From: Saprolegnia diclina VS20
Taxonomy: Eukaryota > Oomycota > Saprolegniomycetes > Saprolegniales > Saprolegniaceae
Direction: 5' to 3'
Assembly: GCF_000281045.1 (NCBI RefSeq)
Contig: NW_008246128.1
Coordinates: 86,080-128,860, forward strand
DNA: 42,781 nucleotides
The position numbers and the translations under genes were made by a program. Below, piece by piece: positions 9,780 to 19,326 of the stretch. The notes beneath the pieces are model-generated. The model saw only the letters and a program-made list of their open reading frames with translations, had not been told where the DNA came from and did not search any database. How positions within the stretch are numbered: position 1 is the stretch's first letter; every line of letters begins with the position of its first letter.

Positions 9780-10361
9780 CATGTGAATACTAATGACATG
9801 CGACCACGATTTCCATGGTCGACGGTGATGCGCGCGCAAGGCAGTGAGCGAAACTGCAAGCTCTAGAGGCCGCGTGGCTCCAAGGACATCAGTGCTGCTG
9901 AGTACTTTACCGGTACAACAGAAGCGGCGAGCAACACGGTTGTCGTTAGCCAGAAGGCCTTAACAGCTTGACATCGTTCGAGCAGCAGCTCCAGTTGCTT
10001 GCCTCTGTCGTGTATTGCACACGTGCGGCTCCTATATTGAGTTTGTGTCGCCTGTTGCACCGACAAAGGCAGGATATTTTCAAGCTCCAACCAGGAAAAG
10101 CTTGACGACCTCGGGTTCAAAGCTCGAGACGGTTCTACCGATACCGGGAGCGACCACAGTTGCCAGCGCGGAAGGACACATATTGTCCTATTGCGTAGCA
10201 CAAGAATGTCCAACTGCGACGGCTGGATGAGCTGCGAAATCTCTGGTGTCGAGCCGTTGAGAGGAGAATTGACCAATGGACATCTCGCCGGTGGACACGG
10301 TGTGGACTGAAGCGCGTGTCCCATGACACTATTAGGGTGTGTACAAGTGTCATTGCTCAAG
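9780..10361. other. Intergenic region
   Basis: Between the CHORD gene and the small membrane protein gene. A minus-strand open frame (9863-10384) lacks an ATG at its start and shows no coding bias. Nothing else seen. Confidence 0.4.
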
Positions 10362-11078
10362 ATGCCAAAGCCCACGCGCACCACCGTCGCGGTCGGTGTC
10401 CTGTTTGTTGCCCATGCAGTCTATGCTGCATGCGTCATCGCACTCGAGGCGTCCATGTACGGCGAGCTCCTCAAGCGACCAAATGCTCGCACGCTGAGCA
10501 TCGTGCTCCTCCTCGCGAGTGCTGCCGGCCTCGCGCACCTCGTCTGGACGCGGAACGTCCCGTCGCCCAATGTGTGCATCTTGCTCTTGGTCCTCGACGT
10601 TGTCTGCGTCAGCGTGCTGCTATCGACGGCGGTGAACGCCGGCGCTCACAACGTACGAGTACCGGATAGAGAGCGCCGGGAATACGTCTCTCTTGGCGTC
10701 TGCGGAGCCGTGGAACCCGATGCCCTCTGAGAACAAGTACCCGGTCGGAGGCGCGACCGTCTTTGCCAAAGCGTACTGTGCGAGCCAAGGCCACCGCGTG
10801 TGCAGCGCGTTTCCTCTTGTCCAAACGATCGTGTTCCCCGGCATCGGAAACACCCGAACGTGACGGGCGAAGTCAAGCGCAACCTCTCGACGCTGCCAGC
10901 CACGTTGCTCACCGTGACGGTGACCTCGTCGACGACCCTCGAGCACTTTTGTGCGAATGCGCACTTGCCGCCAGTGCCGAGTCTCTTCAACATGACGTCA
11001 CCCAACGACATGCTTACGCCGGCGTACTTGTTGTGTGATGAGACCGACTACACGCCTATATGTGCCTGTATCAACTAA
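10362..11078 (+). CDS. Small multi-span membrane protein with extracellular domain, unknown
   Basis: Modelled as three exons: 10362-10613, 10660-10830, 10878-11078 (207 residues). Introns of 46 and 47 nt restore a single frame through three stretches that each have strong coding bias but lie in two frames. The first exon holds three hydrophobic segments (about residues 8-31, 44-62 and 68-84). The remainder is Cys-, Asn- and Thr-rich with NxS/T sites (SAGNTSL, LFNMTSP), typical of a secreted or luminal face, and ends DETDYTPICACIN. The two acceptors end GAG and AAG, unlike the usual TAG/CAG here. The alternative is a gene with two compensating frameshifts. A further ATG at 10323 is in frame. 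No family recognised. Confidence 0.55.
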
Positions 11079-11307
11079 CGTACGTAGTAGCAACGAATAC
11101 TTCATCGATGGCTCCTTCTTGATGAGGTGCTTTGCCCTTCCATCGGTCAAGGGACGTCCGCCGCGTTTCCTGGCCGCAACACACAAGAGTCGTATCGCGC
11201 AATAGAGGCCGTGTCAACAGGCCACGGATCCTCGAGACGCTACCGGCGCCCGAGCCCAACGTATTCTCACGAAGCAGGCGTCAACCTCGTATTGATAAAC
11301 AGTCTGT

Positions 11308-12594
11308 TTAGACGGCGATGCCATAGCTTTCGTTGGAGCCTGTCGACGTTTGCGTCGGGAGCGTCTGCGGCGGGAGGAGCGCCGAGGTTTCGCTGGCCTG
11401 CGACGGCGGCGGCGGCTGTGGCACTTGGCGGTTGACCTTGAGCTTCCGCGGCTTGCTGCTGTAGAGCGAGCACGTCTCGACGTCGGGCGTCGTTGGCGTC
11501 GTCTTGGACGCGGGCGTGAGCATCGAGACGTCGTCGGCCGTGAAGAGGCCCCAGCAGTGCAGTTGGCTGCGGACGAGCGTCGTGAGCTCGTCTTCGAGCT
11601 GCTTCATGCGCTCTTCGAGGTCAATGTCGTTGGCATCCGTACCGAACGGGCACTCGATCTCGTTGGCGACAGTGTCGGCGACCAAGAGCACCATGCCCCA
11701 GAGGAAGACCCACCCGGGCGTGTAGAACAAGGACGTGTCGACGATCACGACCGTGTAGAGCACGAGGTACATGTAGATGCAAAAGTTGAGGTACTGGCAG
11801 TAGTTGAACGGAATCGGGATGTTAGACGTGTTGAAGACGCGGCCGTGGATCATTGGCAGCTGCGTGACCATGTTGTTCATGGTCGTCATCTGTGGCGGGT
11901 TCAGATAGTTGCGGGACGCGGCCGACTGCACGACGCGGCGGATCCAGAGCTCAATGACCGCCGACCGCGCGCGGTTGGTAGCGGCCGACGCGCTCGAGAA
12001 GCGCTTGGACTGGCGCGACGTATAGATCGCACCGCATGCGTTGAGTTCGTTGAGCTCGTTCGGCGAGAGCCAGCCGGCGGATTGGAGCTCGGGCAGCGCG
12101 TCGTGTTCGCGGCAGTCATGGAAGACGAGCGACGTGTAGATGAGCGTGAGCCGGCGAAAGTCCGAGAGCAGCTCCTTCTTCTCGAGGAGCTCGGCGCTGT
12201 CGTCCGATTTCGCCAAGAAGGACGCGAACGTCGAGACGAGCGACCGCGCGGTCTGCGTGAAGAGCGTAATGTCGCCAAGACCCGACTTCCACTGCTGGAA
12301 CGCAGAGTTGAGGCGGAACGAGATCAAGAGGCCAATGAACGTGTTGGCGATGATGTGCAGATCCTTGAGCGCGACCGACGTGTTGAGCCCGTCAAACGCC
12401 GTCGGGTAAAAGTGCTGGAAGGTCGCCACGACGAGCGCAAAGCAGGCCATCGAGAAGGCCTGCACCGGCGCCGTGCCCACGAAGGGCGACCCCGTCCACG
12501 TCGTGAGGATCGAGACGATGTCCCGTGTGTCGTAGTAGATCATGCTGCCAGCGGTGTGTTTGTGGCTCTGCAAATCGCAATCTGGAAAGGCCAT
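11308..12594 (-). CDS. Bestrophin/UPF0187-type anion channel
   Basis: Single exon of 428 residues starting at the ATG at 12592-12594; an in-frame ATG at 12543 is an alternative start closer to the conserved domain. Family marks are IANTFIGLLISFRLNSAFQQWKSG (residues about 80-105, matching the conserved LxFRTNxAYxRWxEG segment of bestrophin-like proteins) and EIECPFGTDANDIDLEE near residue 320, the Ca/neck-like E-x-PFG-x-D-xND motif. Four hydrophobic spans are visible (about 45-65, 75-92, 275-295 and 300-320). The C-terminal tail is Pro/Thr/Ser-rich and probably cytosolic. Such proteins form pentameric chloride or other anion channels. Membrane location (plasma membrane or organelle) cannot be told. 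It lies tail-to-tail with the previous gene, 229 bp apart, with nothing notable in that gap. Confidence 0.85.
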   Translation of the reverse strand: MAFPDCDLQSHKHTAGSMIYYDTRDIVSILTTWTGSPFVGTAPVQAFSMACFALVVATFQHFYPTAFDGLNTSVALKDLHIIANTFIGLLISFRLNSAFQQWKSGLGDITLFTQTARSLVSTFASFLAKSDDSAELLEKKELLSDFRRLTLIYTSLVFHDCREHDALPELQSAGWLSPNELNELNACGAIYTSRQSKRFSSASAATNRARSAVIELWIRRVVQSAASRNYLNPPQMTTMNNMVTQLPMIHGRVFNTSNIPIPFNYCQYLNFCIYMYLVLYTVVIVDTSLFYTPGWVFLWGMVLLVADTVANEIECPFGTDANDIDLEERMKQLEDELTTLVRSQLHCWGLFTADDVSMLTPASKTTPTTPDVETCSLYSSKPRKLKVNRQVPQPPPPSQASETSALLPPQTLPTQTSTGSNESYGIAV

Positions 12595-13424
12595 CTCAGC
12601 AGGTGCTCGGTCTCCGGATGCCCGTATCCGAACCAATTGCCCTAATCAGTACCATCTGATATTCTTATTGCGGATTTTCTTGCGTGCACATCCTCGCTTT
12701 CGCGCGCGTGCTTGTGTCGCCAAGGGCTCGTAGAGCTTCCTACAGTGCTATCATAAGGACATTGCTACTGGTATACTGTGGTGTGTCAAACTAGCCTCGT
12801 CGTTTCGTTGGCAGCTCGTCACGATACAAAATGTCGAGACTAGCGATTATCAACCAACTTCATAATACTATCCATGACAACAGAAGGCGGGTCTAGGAGG
12901 GTAAGAGGGCTAGAAACGTAGGAGGGCTATAAACGCGTTGATACTTGCGGTTGAGTTAGGAGAGGACGACTGGATGGCACAAGGGCACGCACGTCGCAAG
13001 ACGACGACCAGGCATGTACTGGAATGTGCGAATTTGATCACAATCCTGGCAATAGAAACGACACGATGTCGAGTTGCCACGGCCACTCTACAGTACTTGG
13101 TCGACTTCGCCGAGAGCGTAGCTGACTGACTGCAGCCTTGGACAACCTTTGGTCTGCGAGGAATCCCGCTGGGGACCTCGCATCTCGGGCGAACCTCGAT
13201 CTTGCCCGCCGACCTGGTCTCTCGGCTGGACACAAGCGCTGACACCTCTACCTAAGGAAGCCTTGGCCGTGGGCGCGGCTGGGCGCGGCTACCGGCCACG
13301 ATGCGCAAATACGGCAAACGCAAGGGGTTCGAGATGTTCGGGTGACGAGGCAATGGTGGGACAAACGATCGTCATCTTCCAAGACCGAGGTCATCTTTAA
13401 GAGGTCTGTCGATATGTACAGGGC
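12595..13424. other. Intergenic region; bestrophin promoter, short direct repeat
   Basis: Upstream of the bestrophin gene: TCCGGAT at 12613-12619, TATCCGAA at 12625-12632 and CCAAT at about 12633. Near 12903-12936 an imperfect direct repeat GAGGGCTAGAAACG / GAGGGCTATAAACG occurs. No gene supported; open frames here lack motif or bias. Confidence 0.4.
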
Positions 13425-14218
13425 CTAAAAGGCTGGAATGAGGATCTCGCCGACGCGGCAGTTGTCCTCCTTGAGCACTTGGCTCGAGCACTCGGTGGCG
13501 TCCGTCGGCTTGTTGTCCTTGTCTTTGCCCAAGCACGTGTACACCTGCGAGAGCCGTTGGTTCTTGCACTGGAGCACGACCTTCTTCGGGCCGCCGTACG
13601 CGTCGCGAATCGCGCTCGTCGCGACGACCTTCCCGACGCTCTGTGAGATAAAGTCGGGCGTGCCCTGCGTCTTCATGCGCTCGATCGCGCTCTGGAAGAA
13701 CGTCACTTGGTCGAGCCCACTGCACGTGCCATGGCGCGTCCATTCGTGGTTCCAAAACCTAACACGCTATGGAAGGACCGTACATACAGAAGCAGACAAG
13801 TACGAGTCGTAGCCGGTCGTGTTGATGGCGACCTTGACGTTGGGCCAAAACTTCTCGAGCGTATCTTGGCCTATCGCCTTGCGCACACGCTGCATGTCGA
13901 GCGGCTCCTTGGAGCAGTAGCCCGGGTGCGGCCCTTCGTTGAGCTCGGGCCAGAGGCCATGCACGGTAAAGTGCGTCTTCCAGTACGGGTTGGGCGCCTT
14001 GCAGCCTACCCACAGCATCAGCTTTTTGGCTGCAAGAGGGACACCAGACCAGGGTACGGCTCCTTGTAGCAGAACGAGGCCTGCCACGAGTGCGCAAAGA
14101 CGTAGTAGTCGAACTGCGTCGCCTCGTGCTGGAAGAGCCGCTCGTCGTGCTGCCACACGAGCGGGCCATCGGCGGCCATCGCGGCCGCGGCCAGCCCCAG
14201 GATCAGTGCAGGTTGCAT
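13425..14218 (-). CDS. Secreted ribonuclease T2
   Basis: Three exons (14218-14050, 14005-13804, 13758-13425) with introns of 44 and 45 nt give 234 residues. A signal peptide is present (MQPALILGLAAAAMAADG). Active-site segment CAS I is FTVHGLWP with His72. CAS II is FWNHEWTRHGTC with His128, Glu129 and His133. The lysine normally found in HEWxKHG is Arg132.  Cysteines are placed as expected for the family. The enzyme cleaves single-stranded RNA through a 2',3'-cyclic phosphate, in secretory compartments or outside the cell. The second donor could alternatively lie 6 nt further downstream (GTCTGC), adding two residues. It is the second secreted nuclease in the window. Upstream lie TATCCGGA (14251-14258) and a CCAAT box (14272-14276). 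Confidence 0.92.
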
Positions 14219-14250
14219 GTTCGGTTGAAATCCAAAACTAAGATTCGGTG

Positions 14251-14277
14251 TATCCGGACAGCGACTGGTTGGCCAAT
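14251..14277 (-). promoter_or_regulatory. RNase T2 upstream elements: TATCCGGA and CCAAT box
   Basis: TATCCGGA (14251-14258) and CCAATC (14272-14277 on the plus strand) lie 33-60 nt upstream of the RNase T2 ATG. Both motifs recur in front of other genes in the window. Role inferred from position. Confidence 0.45.
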
Positions 14278-14448
14278 CACGCGGCTCGTGACGTGGCACG
14301 CGGAGCATGCAGCGATCTTGCAGCTTGAAACGGCGTCGTGTCGCTTGACCCATCGGCAGCCATGGCACGAAGCCAGAAGAGACAGGATAGGATACGTGAG
14401 CTTGATACAGGTGATATTACGCTTCTTGACCTATTGCGGACGATGCAG

Positions 14449-14646
14449 CTACCGCGTTCGTGTCCACGATCCGCTGTACAAGTCGCGGCAGCACACCGCG
14501 TCGCAGGTTGGCACGGCCTTGACGCAGGTTTGCGCGCCAATGTAGTTGGTCACTTGGCCACCAAACGCCACACACGACATCTTGGTGTTGGTGCGGCAGG
14601 TGCCGTGGTTGCCGTGCAGCACAACCGAGATCGTGTTGCCGCCCAT
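14449..14646 (-). CDS. Six-cysteine small protein or exon, unknown
   Basis: ATG-to-TAG frame of 65 codons lying 100 bp beyond the 3' end of the LRR-IQ gene and 230 bp upstream of RNase T2 on the same strand. It has good third-position bias and six cysteines at residues 17, 25, 41, 48, 52 and 53 (pattern C-x7-C-x15-C-x6-C-x3-CC). No N-terminal signal peptide is visible, which is odd for a disulfide protein; a leader exon could be missing. The last residues after DLYSG may be read-through into an intron. I do not recognise the family. It could be a knottin-like secreted peptide or one exon of a larger gene. Confidence 0.4.
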   Translation of the reverse strand: MGGNTISVVLHGNHGTCRTNTKMSCVAFGGQVTNYIGAQTCVKAVPTCDAVCCRDLYSGSWTRTR

Positions 14647-14746
14647 TCGTCGATTTCAAAACTGGTAGTACAAAAAGATATAACTCGATAACGTTCGAAG
14701 ATTGTCTATACTTGCTCCCACTACGCCATACAAGAACTTGATGCTC

Positions 14747-17050
14747 TTATGACCGACGCAGCGAGAGCAACTCTCCCCAGCACGACAGCGCTAAGGCATT
14801 GTCGTATCCTGCAATCGGGTGTGCGCCGTCCCCATCCTCGCTCCGCTCTGGCCGCGCCTCTTGCGCGAGGAGCTGCTGCACGAGGCGCTGAAGTCGGTCG
14901 ACTTGATCGCGAAGGTGCTCGATCTCGACGGTATTGGAAGCGCAGCCCGTGCATCGAACGGCGCCGTTTACGTGCGGCCGAGGCAGCTGCGTTGCGCGGC
15001 GTACAGCGTAGCCCCGCCACCGCGCCTATACACGACATTTCAGCGTGAGCGTTGAGGAGCAGCTACATGTACCTGGAACAGGCGAATGCCCTTGTGTGCT
15101 GCCCGATGACGCAGACCCTCGAGCTGGTGCTGTGTCACGTGCACCGTACGCCATAGTGTTGCCATGGCCTCGTCTTGGATGTAGAGCTGTCGCTGCAGCG
15201 CGGTCACGTGTCGCGTCGTAGCAAACAAGGTGCGCAACACCCCGCGCCGGCCCACGTGCTGCCTAATGCGCCACAGTTGGCAAGTGCGCTCGGTATCGAA
15301 CCGCGTACCACATGCCAATCGTGCGGGCCCGAAACCCGCGCCAGCATTTCTACAAACCCATGGGAAATCTAGTCCTTCGATCGATATGTCTACTTGGAGT
15401 GAAATCGCGGCCCGGTGCTGCACCCGTCGGAGGCCAAAGCGGCGCCGTATGATCCAGCCTCGTAGCATGCGCTAGAGTGCACACAGTACACAAAGAGCTC
15501 TGAGGATTAGGGTTTGTACTTGAACGACTTGGGCGTAAGCATGGAAGATGCGCTTCTCGGGAGCGATGCGCCGCCACACAATGTCAAAAGACGAGACGGG
15601 CTGCACAGTCACACCGACGCGACAAGAAGGGTCGCGGCGTGTCTGGCAGCGTCGCGGATGCTGTCGCCGACTGCGGTAGCCGCGATAATACTTCTAGAAC
15701 GACGTAGTCAGACGTGGTGGATGCCAAAGATGTGTACTTGAATGCACACAGCGCTCTTGTCTCGGAGCCGCTGTTCGCGCTTGATCCAGACCTACGCACG
15801 TTAGACACGCTGACCATGTTAGGATTGTCGTCGCGTACTTTGGCGTACTTGCGGAGCATGCGCACGTGGTCATGGAGCGTCTGCACTTGCTTTGACAGCG
15901 GTTCGTCATCGCATGGCGTCAGAAAGACGCTGGTTTGCACGAGCGGCGGCTCGTCACCAAGCGCTTCGTTCTCGTACAAGTACTTTGGTAGTGACGCGGC
16001 GCGCGTCACCTCGGACGGTGGACTCGGCTCGGCAAATAGGATGGGCCGTGGTGTCGGGTCGGCTGGTGCGAGGGGCCGGGGTGTCGGCACTGGAACGGGC
16101 GACTCGTTGTGGCTGATGTCGGCGCGGAGCCGCATGCGGTCGCGGTCGTCTTGGTCACGACGGTCCTGCAGCATTTGCTTCCACAGCTGCAGCTTGACGT
16201 TACGGTCCGACACATCGGCTTCCTCGGTCGTCGGCGTCGGGTCGGTCGCGCGCGGCAGGCCGTCGAGAAGCCGCAATGCAGGGAAGATGTCGGCCAAAAA
16301 GGCAGCAGCACTTGGGTTGTGCAGCACGCAGCGGTTGCCAGCAAGGTCCAGCGAGTGCAAGTGGTGGTACTTGCCAGCGCACGCATCAAAGCACCCGAGC
16401 TACCGTATCGTCTCGCAGGTCCAAGCCGAAGAGTAGCATTTCGTACGTGGTCGATTTGGTTGTACGCGAGCTTGAGCTGACGCAAGCTCGTCGGAAGACT
16501 CGTGGGCAGCGTCCGCGTCACACTGAGCTGGTTGTCGTTGAGGTTGAGCGTCTACCACCAACATGCGCGGATGCTATCATGATGGCGACCCGAACCTCGA
16601 GGGACCCGAGGTGGCACAGATTGGGCCAGGAAGCAAGGTGGTTGATCGACGCATTCACATATACAAGGCCCGTATGACTCATGAGGCCATCGAGATCGGT
16701 CAAATTGTTGTCCGACACGTTGATGTATTGCAGCGAATTCATCTGGTCGAGCCCGGCGAGCGACGAGAGGTTGTTGCGCGCTAGGTTGAGTGTCGAGAGG
16801 AGCTGAAGCGACTCGATGCCCGCCAGATGCGTGAGCTTGTTGCACGAGAGATCGACCTGCGGCACAGCCATACATTTGAAGAAGCGTCGCCGAGTGGTAC
16901 CTGCCGGAGATGCACGAGGCGCCCGAGGCCGTGGAGCGCATGGATGCGGTTGGACGCGAGCGAGATCGAGTAGACGTCGATGGGAATCGACTCTGGCACG
17001 GTCGCGTACCCCTCTTCCGACAAGTCCAGCTGCACGGGCCCGTCCATCAT
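14747..17050 (-). CDS. Leucine-rich repeat, IQ-motif and coiled-coil protein
   Basis: Ten exons: 17050-16901, 16856-16596, 16551-16447, 16399-15839, 15791-15714, about 15660-15520, 15471-15394, 15349-15309, 15262-15073, 15025-14747, in frame for about 627 residues. The acceptor of exon 6 has a second candidate 18 nt later. Residues about 15-215 are SDS22-like LRRs (VDLSCNKLTHLAGIESL, LNLARNNLSSLAGLDQM, LNLNDNQLS, LDLAGNRC) closed by an LRR-cap-like end. A Pro-rich linker with a coiled coil follows. IQ-like calmodulin-binding motifs are RMLRGWIIRRRFGLRR, LQKCWRGFRAR and FQARWRGYAVRRA. A final coiled coil (VEIEHLRDQVDRLQRLVQQL) precedes the stop. The architecture resembles CEP97 or LRRIQ proteins of centrosomes and cilia; that role is inferred. 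Head-to-head with the START gene. Confidence 0.85.
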
Positions 17051-17901
17051 TCTTCGGTGACAACGGTTCGCTCGCCACAAACGCAAAGATATGGGTCACC
17101 ATCGCCGCGATGCCATTGGCTGAAAACCAACCAATCGTCGCGTGGCACCCAGTTACAGCCTTCACAAGGAAGCACCGCATACAGCAAAGACGAAGCCCCG
17201 CCGCAGAACCTTCTGGCGTGCGACGGCATTGCATGCGTCCGCTCACATTGCACCAACTATCTACGATCTTATTCGGACCTTGGCACGCGGCAAGAAGAAG
17301 CCTGCGCCACGCGGGGTCGCCAGAGGGTTCGCGTTGAAGTCGACGGTGGCGCGAGGTGATGGCGCGAAGTGACACTTGACACGTCGTTGCTGTCGTGTAA
17401 CGCGACCACGCGACCAGACACGTGCAGAGCAGGGCCGATGGCAAGCATCGTAGGTGTATGCGCTTGCGACGACGGACGGACTCGCCTCCGTGCAAGATAG
17501 GAGGCATAGCTTGGTGCCACGCGGTGCATTGCATCATCCTCCGCGTCTGGTCGCGATGAAAAGATATCTCGTCGTCACCCATCGGCGATAGCTACCGGCG
17601 ATTGCTTCCAGATCCAAGGACTAGCTACTCGTTGCCAAAGTTGCCAGTCGTCGAGCAACGACGGCTACCGGTACGGGTCGGTAGGAAGTGGCCAGACCAC
17701 TGGCCACGGCGCGTCGCTATGTGGTGGTGGTGCTCATCGAGGTTGAACACATACACGAGATCTCTTATTTTCGGCATTGGCCGCCGACGCATGTCGCAGA
17801 AGGGGCCCATGCGTGCTGACCAGTTGGTGGCGCCGCTAAAACCAGCTGGCACCGACGCCGCTCCGGGCGGTCGTTTCCATATCACAACTGCAGTCCTCCC
17901 G
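17051..17901. promoter_or_regulatory. Bidirectional intergenic region between LRR-IQ and START genes
   Basis: Divergent promoter region. CCATTGGCT and CCAACCAATCG near 17106-17135 sit 55-85 nt before the LRR-IQ start. The START frame stays open back to about 17602, so an upstream ATG (17719 or 17791) cannot be excluded. No other gene seen. Confidence 0.5.
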
Positions 17902-18935
17902 ATGAGTCCAACGATGCTGGCCTCTGCCTCGCCGACCGCCGTCGGGTCGCCGAGCTCGTCGGCGGCCTATGCGCGCCGACTGCCGCCGACCGAGACGCCG
18001 CTTTTGCATCTCACAGACGGCGAGAAGCGCGAGTACGCGTCGACGGGTCACCGCGTCTGCGCCGAGTTTATCAAGCTCGCGGCCCTCAGTCGCGACACCA
18101 AGGTGCGCTCGACGACGCGCGACGCAGCGTTTTGCCGCCAGACGTCGACGCTGAGCAACGTGCCGTCGCTGCAGGCGTACATTGACCGCGTGCACCCGAC
18201 CATCTTTGACGGGCTCGACGCGACCATGCACGTGTGCACGATTGAGGACGCGGACGACGGCAACCGCCACCACATCCGCCTCCAGTGGGGCCTCATCCAT
18301 GTTCCTTGGGGTCACGACCGTGAGTTTACCTACCTCGAAATCCAGCGCATCTTTGTCGACGATCATGGCCACCGCGGGTACGCGCGGTGCCTCTACTCGG
18401 TGCCGCTCTCGATCCAGCTGACGCCCGTCAAGCGACTCCTCGGTACGCTGCACCACTCGGGCATCGTCGTCAAAGAGACGTCGACGCCCGGCGTCTTGGA
18501 AGAAGTCGTCCTTGTCAACATGGCGCTCATGGGCCACGTGCCGCTGTGGATGACCAACATCGTGGCCAAGACGCTGCTCAAGCGCACGTGCCAGCTGCAG
18601 CGGTCGCTCATCGGGCGACCATCGACGCGCCGGATTTCGATTTGGACCGAGACGGACACGCCATCGACAACAACCGCCGATGCGACCAAGAAGCTCTGCA
18701 AGCGGTGCACCAAGCCGCTCGCGTGGTTTCGTCTCAAAGCCAAATGCGCCGTCTGCCTCGAGGTACTCGGACACTCGCATTTCCTATGGGCTCACGCGGC
18801 TCCGTGTAGATTGTGTGCCGCGACTGCTCGACGCACTGGGACATTCTCTGGAACAAATCCGACCGCGTGTGCCGGCTCTGCCACGGGCACGTGCTCTCGA
18901 TGCAAGCCAAGACCGCCGCGGCCCACGCGCTGTAG
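17902..18935 (+). CDS. START-like lipid-binding domain plus FYVE-like zinc finger protein
   Basis: Two exons, 17902-18762 and 18810-18935, with a 47-nt intron; 328 residues. Residues about 40-240 match the START-like domain common in large oomycete families (YIDRVHPTIFDGLDATMHV..., FTYLEIQRIFVDDHGHRGYARCLYSVPL). Residues 266-311 form a cross-brace zinc finger with eight Cys (C266, C269, C282, C285, C290, C293, C308, C311). The RVC motif before the last pair is kept. The basic RRHHCR motif that binds PI3P is absent (WFRLKAKC instead), so this is FYVE-like rather than a proven PI3P reader. Likely a cytosolic lipid transfer or membrane-tethering protein. I use the ATG at 17902 because composition becomes gene-like there. 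Confidence 0.85.
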
Positions 18936-18984
18936 CCAGCCCTTATTTTTTAACTTATAAGACCATTAACAACTACAAACGACC

Positions 18985-19326
18985 ATGAACAACTATAACA
19001 CATGCGACCGAGTGGTGTATTGGCAAGCGCGACACGGCGCGGTGGTAGCTGCTGTGTTCGTCGTCGTGCTCCTGCAGAAGGCGGCGTATGTGGCTGTCGT
19101 GAGTAGCGAAAAGTGGTACAACACGACGTGCAACCGCCGACAGTGGCGATCGGTTTGCATCTTCTTTCGGTCTGCCGCGTCGCAGGTTGCTGCGCTGGCG
19201 ACGCCCTGCGAAATGCCTCCTGGCGACACTCTCTACGGTACGTACGCGACTGATGGCGTTCGTTGCTGCGCAGAACTGCACGTTGGCAGGCAGAGGTGGT
19301 GGGCGGGCATTCCACCGCGCTGCTGA
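18985..19326 (+). CDS. Possible small secreted or single-span protein
   Basis: ATG-to-TGA frame of 113 codons beginning 50 bp after the START gene. Residues about 18-40 are hydrophobic (GAVVAAVFVVVLLQKAAYVAVV), followed by a Cys-containing part with NTT glycosylation site and C-x-C spacing (WYNTTCNRRQW, ATPCEMPPGD, VRCCAEL). Codon bias is intermediate. The stop falls inside a 10-bp direct duplication (GCTGCTGAGC twice). No family recognised. It may be spurious, or its 3' part may be spliced. Confidence 0.35.
   Translation: MNNYNTCDRVVYWQARHGAVVAAVFVVVLLQKAAYVAVVSSEKWYNTTCNRRQWRSVCIFFRSAASQVAALATPCEMPPGDTLYGTYATDGVRCCAELHVGRQRWWAGIPPRC

Noticed and set aside
9863-10384. 173-codon minus-strand open frame
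   Set aside because: No ATG at its start, no third-position bias, no domain; hydrophobic end alone is not enough.
10614-10877. Two frameshifts making a pseudogene
   Set aside because: Introns of 46 and 47 nt, the usual size here, restore the frame; kept only as an alternative.
11350-12645. Long plus-strand open frame opposite the bestrophin gene
   Set aside because: Arg/Glu/Val-rich shadow of the GC-rich minus-strand gene, with no motif.
17836-18780. Long minus-strand open frame opposite the START gene
   Set aside because: Mirror of GC-rich coding sequence; the plus strand carries the recognisable START and zinc-finger domains.
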